From Mauremys mutica (lineage: Eukaryota; Chordata; Testudines; Geoemydidae), in the NCBI RefSeq assembly GCF_020497125.1, contig NC_059073.1, forward strand, positions 145,275,012 through 145,339,011: a stretch of 64,000 nt of DNA, in the 5' to 3' direction. The notes beneath the pieces were generated by a model, which worked only from the letters and a program-made list of their open reading frames with translations, was not told the origin of the DNA and did not search any database. A program made the translations under genes and the position numbers. Below, piece by piece: positions 23,501-32,500 of the stretch. Within the stretch, counting starts at the first letter, position 1. The number at the start of each line of letters is the position of its first letter.

Positions 23501-26500
23501 GCGCCAATGATGGGAGACTGTTCCACAGCTTAGTACAGCTCTCTCGTCGGTTAGGCTGCCAGAGGGAGAAACGCAGCAATGAAAGAGTTCTGCGTGGGAA
23601 CAATCCCTCTTCTTTGCTCTGTCTTCCAGGAGTGCTTCCAGCCAGCGCCAGCTTCTCCCTACATGCCGTTCTTGTGGATCACTATATGGAAGGGGCCTGG
23701 TATCCCCGAGGCGGCCCCAGTGAAATCGCCTTCCACACCATCCCGGTGATCAAGCAGGCTGGCGGGGCTGTTCTAACCAAGGCGCCGGTGCAGAGCATTT
23801 TGCTGAATGCAGACGGCAAAGCCTGTGGTGAGTGAGGCTGGGTCAAGCCTCTCCCTATGAGCTCACGTCAGCCCATATATCAAAGAGGGACAAGGTACAC
23901 TCTGCACAGATCCCAAACTGCTGAGCGTACAGAGCGTGTGTGTTTGGGGGGGGGGACACGCACACGTGAAGAGGAGCCAGCCCTGCAGAGGAGCCAATGA
24001 GTACTAGAAGGGCTGACCAGCTCCTGGAGATGGACCAGCACATTGTAGGCAGAGCAGAGAGACTGGGGCTTTGTTCTGTTTTCAGTGCAGACGGCCAGCT
24101 GGCCACCATCTCTCCCCTCCCCTGGCACTGCCCCCTGCCTACTTCCAAGGAGCTCTGAGCCCAGCTGCGTGTAAGCTGGGCCCATGCAGGTCTCCAAGCC
24201 ATCTAGGTGCTGATATGGCCCCATCGCCATGGTTTCTGAGCACTTTGCCAGTATTTAAAAATACAAATCTCAGACCCTGCGCGGGACTTTGTATTGAATG
24301 AATATGTTCAATATTCATAGCGAAGGCATTGAACTGCATGTGAGAGAGATGTCGCCTAATGCACTGCTAGCTGGCACTCAGCTCTTGTGGTGATGAGGAT
24401 GGTATAGAGAGCAGAGCACTGGGGCAGGGTGTTCACAGCAACCTGCATGGCTAAGCAAGTGAGCAGCACCCTGTCGGACGGAGAGTGGAGTCTCGGTTAC
24501 GCTGAGATGGGAATCTGGAGCCTGCTAGATTCTGTCTGCACCCCAGAACAGGCACAAAGGAGTTGGGGCCCCATGGAGATGCAGCTGGGCCCTGAGCTCA
24601 TTTTTACCAGAAGGATGGGAGGGCAAAGCTGGAATGGCGATGGGTGTGAGGAGAAGGAGGGAGAAGTCACCAATAGACACATCTCACCCACAACGGCTCT
24701 CGATCTGAACTGTTTCCACGCTGCCAACCCCCCACCCCATTCCTTGTGACAAGTACCCCCTCCCCACTGCCTGGTCCTAGCACCTCCCCTGACAACTCCA
24801 GCCAAGGCCCTTTTCTGACAACCATCCACACAACCCAATTCCCCTCCTAGATGCCAGCTCCCCTTGTCTCCCGTCAGTGGCAAGGAAGCCAAGGTCAGCC
24901 CTGTTTTCAGAGATGCAAAACCCTCCCATTAATCTCTGAGCCTCAGTGGCCTAAGGGTTTTCTATAGCATCCACCACATAAGAACGGCCGTACCGGGTCA
25001 GACCAAAGGTCCATCTAGCCCAGTATCTGTCTACCGACATTGGCCAATGCCAGGTGCCCCAGAGGGAGTGAACCTAACAGGCAATGATCAAGTGATCTCT
25101 CTCCTGCCATCCATCTCCATCCTCTGACGAACAGAGGCTAGGGACACCATTCTTACCCATCCTGGCTAATAGCCATTTATGGACTTAGCCACCATGAATT
25201 TATCCAGTCCCCTTTTAAACATAGTTATAGTCCTAGCCTTCACAACCTCCTCAGGTAAAGAGTTCCACAAGTTGACTGTGCGCTGCGTGAAGAAGAACTT
25301 CCTTTTATTTGTTTTAAACCTACTGCCTATTAATTTCACTTGGTGACCCCTAGTTCTTGTATTATGGGAATAAGTAAATAACTTTTCCTTATCCACTTTC
25401 TCAACATCACTCATGATTTTATATACCTCTATCATGTCCCCCCTTAGTCTTCTCTTTTCCAAGCTGAAGAGTCCTAGCCTCTTTAATCTTTCCTCGTATG
25501 GGACCCTCTCTAAACCCCTAATCATTTTAGTTGCCCTTTTCTGAACCTTTTCTAGTGCTAGAATATCTTTTTTGAGGTGAGGAGACCACATCTGTACACA
25601 GTATTCGAGATGTGGGTGTACCATGGATTTATATAAGGGCAATAATATATTCTCAGTCTTATTCTCTATCCCCTTTTTAATGATTCCTAACATCCTGTTT
25701 GCTTTTTTGACCGCCTCTGCACACTGCGTGGACATCTTCAGAGAACTACCCATGATGACTCCAAGATCTTTTTCCTGACTCGTTGTAGCTAAATTAGCCC
25801 CCATCATTTTATATGTATAGTTGGGGTTATTTTTTCCAATGTGCATTACTTTACATTTATCCACATTAAATTTCATTTGCCATTTTGTTGCCCAATCACT
25901 TAGTTTTGTGAGATCTTTTTGAAGTTCTTCACAATCTGCTTTGGTCTTAACTATCTTGAGTAGTTTAGTATCATCTGCAAACTTTGCCACCTCACTGTTT
26001 ACCCCTTTCTCCAGATCATTTATGAATAAATTGAATAGTATTGGTCCTAGGACTGACCCTTGGGGAACACCACTAGTTACCCCTCTCCATTCTGAGAATT
26101 TACCATTAATTCCTACCCTTTGTTCCCTGTCCTTTAACCAGTTCTCAATCCATGAAAGGACCTTCCCTTTTATCCCATGACAGCTTCATTTACGTAACAG
26201 CCTTTGGTGAGGGACCTTGTCAAAGGCTTTCTGGAAATCTAAGTACACTATGTCCACCGGATCCCCCTTGTCCACATGTTTGTTAACCACAGCAGTACCT
26301 TGGCATCTAGAGAATGGATCTAATACTTCCCAACCTGTGAACGCCATGGAAATGCTAGGAATGCCATCGAAAAGCCTATAAACGCTCTTCCCAGTTATTT
26401 ATGTTTTTTCCCCCACGTCCAAATGCTCCTGTGATAAGCCTCTGCCCCACACTCAATCCAGCCTCCTTCCTGCACCTGACCTGATCACACACTGTTTGTG

Positions 26501-29500
26501 TCTGTCACTCCAGCCCCATGAGAATAAAGGGCTCCTGCCCTGGGCCAGTGCAGAGGAAAGTGGCCCAGGGGTGGGTTATTAATTTTTTTTAATCTCCCCT
26601 TTTCCTTTCAGGTGTTAGCGTACAGAAAGGCCAAGATCTCGTGAACGTCTTTGCTCCTATTGTGATTTCTGACGCTGGAATATTTAACACCTATGAGCGG
26701 CTATTGCCAGCAGAGATAAGAACTTTACCTGGTAAAACACCATAAGCTTTACCGCAACACCGCTCCACTTAACAACAGGCAGCTTCTGAGATCTAACGTA
26801 CTAAAAATCCTTGTTCTACTAATCTCCTCCCAAATCAGTTCCCCGCTAATACTGGACCAGAGTTTACACATGGTATTAGAGGAGGGTTGCTTGATAGCAA
26901 ATCCTATAGTTAAGGATGCAAAACTGTTTCCATTCCAAATGATTTTGTGAGGGGTGCAGGGGGGGGTGGGAGTTTGAAGTTGTTTCTGTTTTGCAGAGTT
27001 CAAAATCACCCATTTTCCTTTTTTTTTTCAATTGTTTTCATCACATTTTTATCAAAACCAATTATAGAATTATTGTATCTCTGATCAACTGCATTTTTTT
27101 TTACACTAAAGAACAAGGTTGTCAGTATGTGAAAAACTTTGAAAATGACTTCAACACATTTTGATAAAAACACTGATTTTAAAAGCATGACCCACAATTT
27201 TGCCAAGTCTCTTGGTTTTGGGAGGAAACAAGGTTATTTTTCTATTGACAAAACTTCTGTGCAAAAAATTTGAACTAGATCTTCTGGTACTTGACGTTTC
27301 GAGGAGATTTAAGTATATGGAAAATTTCAAGGGTCTAATGCAGGGTTTCTCAAACAGGGGTCGCCGCTTGTGTACGGAAAGCCCCTGGCGGGCTGGGCTG
27401 GTGTGTTTACCTGTCCCGTCCGCAGGTCCGGTGCGGCTCCCACTGGCCAATGGCCCGTACTGCTTCCAGCAGCTCCCAAGGGACTTACTGGCCGCCACTT
27501 CCAGCAGCCCCCATTGGCCTGCAGCGGCGAACCGCAGCCAGTGAGAGCCGCGATTGGCCGGACCTGCGGACAGGGCAGGTAAACACACCAGCCCAGCCTG
27601 CCAGGGGCTTTCCCTACAGGCGACCCCTGTTTGAAAAACCCTGGTCTAATGGGAGCCAAATATTAATCAAAATTTCAAATTAGGGTCTCTGTTACTGTCC
27701 TGTAACTCAAATAGTTGGACCAGATTCTTCAAACTTGACAGAAACCTTCTCCTTTGTCTCTGAGGCCAATCCCATTTGAAAAGCCAAAGTTATGGAGGAA
27801 GAGGGGAGGGTTTAAGTTGGGTGTGGAAACTGGGCTCAGTCTTCACTAGGGAGAAGCCGTCTCCATGATGCAGCCATGGGGGATGGGAGGTTAATCTTCT
27901 GTTTGCTCCCCCCGTGTGCAGATATTCAGGCTCAGCTTCGCATGGTGGATCATGGCATGTCAGGGCTCAGTGTCTTCATAGGACTCAACGGCTCAAAGGA
28001 AGAACTGGGACTGGAAGGCACAAACTACTTCATCTACCCGCATCAGAACCTGGATGAAGCGTAAGGAGAAGCTTTGCTTCTGCAGCTCAGCATGCCCCTT
28101 CCCCAATTTACTTTATCTTTGACTAGCAGGATGGTGCCTATGCATGCCCTGGCTACTGCCACAATACTGTAACCCACCTACACGTTCTGCTGGAGCAAGC
28201 GACCAAGTCCACCTAGTCCCCAGCCGTAAAATTGTCCCTCTCAACTTCAGGGTGAAGCGTGATGGACAGAATTCAGAGCAAACTGTTGGGTTCTTGTCCA
28301 GGAGTCTGTCTCCAGTTCAGAAGACATGAATCTCTTCAGAGGGGCCCCGTAGAGATTCCAATAATGTCCAAGTTAGAGAAGTGCCCAGGTCCCCTGATTT
28401 ATCACCTGGCTAAGTTCAGATGTGGGATGACTTGCAGGGAGAGGATAGCAACACCCCTCCAGGGAAGGTTACAGCAGGATGAGTGTCACACACATTGGAA
28501 GGTGGAGACATTTGCCTCATGCCGGCGGAAAGGACCACGCTGGTCACCTACTCTGACCTGTGCTGTAGGGGATCACGACAGGCACCCAGCTTCATCCAGC
28601 TCATCCTGCCACACAGAACCTTAATGGTGACCCCAGCAGCACTGACAGTGAACTGCCTGTTCATGCAAGGAGGTCACAATCTGGGTGCTGGCCAGTCAGC
28701 ATCACACAGCACATTCAGTTCCCTACTCTTCCAGAGACTCCCTGGGTAATTTATTGCTCTGTGCCTCATTTCCTAACCTGCAAAATGGAGATAGCCCGAC
28801 ATTTGTCTTGTCTAGTTAGCAGGATAGAGACTGTCTCTTATGTGAGTATGTACAGGGCCGAGCACAATGCCCCAGGTGCTACAGTAATGCAAATAATAAA
28901 TAGTAGTAATTTACTTGGCACTGTCACAGATATGGTGAGGACTCAAAATGAACCCCCAACCTGCAGAGGTTCTCATATCTTCTGAACCAGAGGCCACTCT
29001 CTCTGACCAGCAGGGGGAAGGATAAGAGGGTAGATTCAGAAAACTAGTCCCCAGATATGACAAGGAGCTCAACAGATGAATGTTTAGGAGGAAAGTATCC
29101 AGTAGAACACCCAAGGCTTATAAATATAACCTGCTCAGGTCAACCAAAGCCCTCAGTTTTCTTCTGTGCAGTTGCTGATTCTGGCATTGAGGGGATGCTG
29201 TCTGTCTTTGGATTTTGTACAGTACAACAAAGGAAGCTGATAAAACAATTGGATAAATACCAGCGAGAGAAAATCCCACAGCGTTAGTTGCTGATGGCTG
29301 ATAAAGAGGGAGCACACCGCTGGCATGAAACAAAACTCTCCGCCTTCCATGCATGGCGAAGCCTTCAAGTGATGATCAGTCTGAGACCGAGCACGACAAG
29401 CTGGTTTTAGGCTCCACTTTTGCTGTAGAGGAGGAAGATGTGAATTAAACAGCAGTAGAGCCGCTGTTTGCTGGTGCCCCAACCACGCTGGGGACTGCTC

Positions 29501-32500
29501 TGGTGCGGCATAAAACACCCCAGAGAAGTAGTGCCAGCACAGTCACTGCAGAGATCCCAGAGCAGGGGGAAGGTGTTGGCAGCAGCCTGGTGCTGCTGAG
29601 TCTTGAATGGCCTGAGAGGTGCTGCCTGCCTGTTTCCTTGTGCACATGTACTAACCTGGTTGATTGTTAGCCAGAACTCACGGAAAGGCTTCTCTATGTC
29701 TCTCTGCAGCATGAATTGCTTCCTTACTGCCTCCAGAGAAGACGCTGCAGAGACCATTCCTGTGCTCTTTGTTACATCTCCGTCCTCCAAGGACCCCACC
29801 TGGCAGGAGAGATACCCAGGTAAGGATGGTCTTTGTACCATGGCCGGAACAACTCTGCAATGGGGGTGAGCCTATTTCTAGCCCTTGTTTTCAGCCACAA
29901 GGAGGGATTTTTCTCAGACATTTGAGACAGTCTTTTCAGTCGCTTTCTAGTTTTGCAAATGCAGAATAAGTTAACTGTCTTCCATGGGCGGGAGCAGGGG
30001 GAAGCTGGTTTTCTCCATCAGAAGCTGATATTTTAGAACTTACTGCTCATATAGAGAGCAAGGGGACACGAGAAGAGACAGTTCGGCACTGCGTTGCCCT
30101 CAATTGCTCACCCCCCATGGAGGTTTAACTGGAAATTAACCTGCAACAGCATAGTCAAACCCCCATGGGGTTAGAATGTATCATTAGCTGGGTGGGCTGG
30201 AATTATGGGGGTTAAATGCAAAACCCTAGCTGCTTACCCCAGCAGTGTTACTTCTGCCGCATAGGTGCTTCACACCACATTTCATTGCACCTACCTGAGC
30301 AGCATTTAGAATGGACCATTGCTGGAGACAGGGCATCACGCAGGTGGTCTGTTCTGCTGTGGGAATTAATAACTTCTAACATCCCCTTAGGAGCTTAAGC
30401 TCCCAGGCAGTGGAGGCAAATGAGAGATTGGAAAGAGCCTTGTCCTTGAGGGTGGCGGGGGCTCCTGCTGGCCAAGAGGAGCTCCTCTGTCTTGGAGACA
30501 CCGAGCTGAGATGGCACCAATGTTGTTGGTCCAAGCAGGGACAGAGGGTGCACCAAGAAGAATCATTTGACATTTTCTGGATACCTACAGATGAGACTCA
30601 AGACGGGTGGGTAAAAGCAGAGGAAATAATGAAGCCAAGGAGCTGAAATGTGGGAAGGCGAAGAGGCAGGGACGTCGGCACTGATGGAAGCATCAGCCCA
30701 GGCAGAGGGAGAGCTGTCTGTTAGGCGTGAGTGGAGACACAGGGCACCTGACAGCAGGAGCTACCACTTGCCATAGCTACGGTTGCCCTCCAGTGGTGAC
30801 AATGCACCGAACACCTAGCACTCTATCATTCCAGGCAAGTCGTCTCTGTGCATCGTGGCATTTGCACAGTACGAATGGTTTGAAGAATGGAAAGAGGAGA
30901 TGGTCCAGAAGAGGGGAGCGGAATATGAGAGCCTGAAAAACGCTATGGTAGAGTCCATTCTGAAGACAGTTTTGAAACTCTACCCTCACCTAGAGGATAA
31001 GGTAAAGAAACCTTTATTTATAACCCAATCACCATTGGTCAGCAATGTTCCATTGCGGATAACATGGCATAAGAGTCTGTCCTACAGGAAAGGACCATGT
31101 TGGACTCAGGGGCCTCTGGATATGACCTGGGTGAGCCACCAGACTGACTTCCACACACAGTGCAGCGGGGAGGTGGCAGATCGGGGAAACCTCCTGCAAG
31201 GAGTCAACTCCCTAGTTCCCTTGACGCAGTGCAGGGAGCTCTTCAGGTCTGAGTGGCAAGAGGCCGACCAGCCAGCCACCTGTACTGATGGGGGGAACAA
31301 ATATCCCAGCTTCTGTATTGGAGCACAGAGGCTGTTTGGCCTGGGCTCGCAGCAACATAGAACTCCACTCCCCAGAGCAGGGAACAGTGCGACAGCTAAA
31401 ATCTACAGACGCTGTTCATTCCCGTGGCAGTTCAGTCCTGTTCCACCACGGCTGCCAAGGTCACCCCACATAACCTTAACTCTGGCCACTGTTTGAGGTC
31501 AGTATCCTTGTGGTATTATCTGCGTGCCCCACTGTGGTGTGGATTTCAGCATTATTCCCCCGTTAGGAACAGTCACCTGTTACAACTCAAGTTTGTAATA
31601 CTGGGAAGTAGAATATGCTACTGATATATTTTTTTTTTCAGATGTGTGGCCCATTGACCTTCTTTTAAAACACATTTTTATTTATTGAGAGTGTGAGCTC
31701 TTTGAGGCAGGGAACATCTTTTGGTTCTGTTTTTACAGCACCTAGCACAGTGGGGTCTTGGCTCATGACTGACTCCTAGGGGTTATCACAACACAGACCC
31801 ATTTTGCAGCATATTTATAGAGGGAGGTTTTGGTGTTTTGCACTTTTGGAAAGCAATAATTGCACAAAAAGGAATGCTTTGGCGATGTGATCCCCTGCAC
31901 GCCACAGCTAGTGTATACTATGCATTGTGAACTCCAGCTGTTATGCAGAGTTGCTTTGGTGTATAAATGGTTTTAGTTTGGCAGTTGAGTCTCACTGCTA
32001 TCTATGTGCCCTTAGCTGTGTGGACATGTTGATTTCTGGTATGTTTATTATGGTGTATTATCCAATAGACCTGTGCATTCTTTCTGCATGGCATTCCCCA
32101 AAGGGGATAGCTATGGTGGGAGGGATAGCTCAGTGGTTTGAGCATTGGCCTACTAAACCCAGGGTTGTGAGTTCAATCCTTGAGGGGACCATTTAGGGAT
32201 CGGGGGCAAAAATCTGTTTGGGGATTGGTCCTGCTTTGAGCAGGGGGCTGGACTAGATACCTCCTGAGGTCCCTTCCAACCCTGATATTCTATGATATTG
32301 GTGACAGTGACTAATTAAAGCTGAATGGCTAAGAGAATGGACAGCATACATATGGATTTATAGCTTTACGTGGCATTTCCAGGCTTGATGGGGTAGTGTT
32401 TTGAGTTGCTGTCCTTTAGCAACCTGGACTGGTTTCCCAGGTTTGAAGTGCCTGGTTTCCCATGGTTTGAAGTGCCTGGGTTTTGGAAAATGTTTAAAAA

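Larger units (their letters stand above)
19377..23629 (+). other. RETSAT intron 4
   Basis: Holds a hAT-like element at 20519-20887 and two CR1 pieces (21080-21726 on +, 22405-22740 on -). I see nothing recognisable in 19377-20510, 21730-22400 or 22745-23629. Confidence 0.65.

Noticed and set aside
25166..25990. A 274-residue host gene on the minus strand
   Set aside because: The sequence is CR1 ORF2 (FADD box, NLWNSLP end) with a CR1 3' UTR, so it is a LINE.
32116..32190. A tRNA gene
   Set aside because: Box A and box B are present, but the 3' part is a SINE body and tail, and no cloverleaf can be closed.
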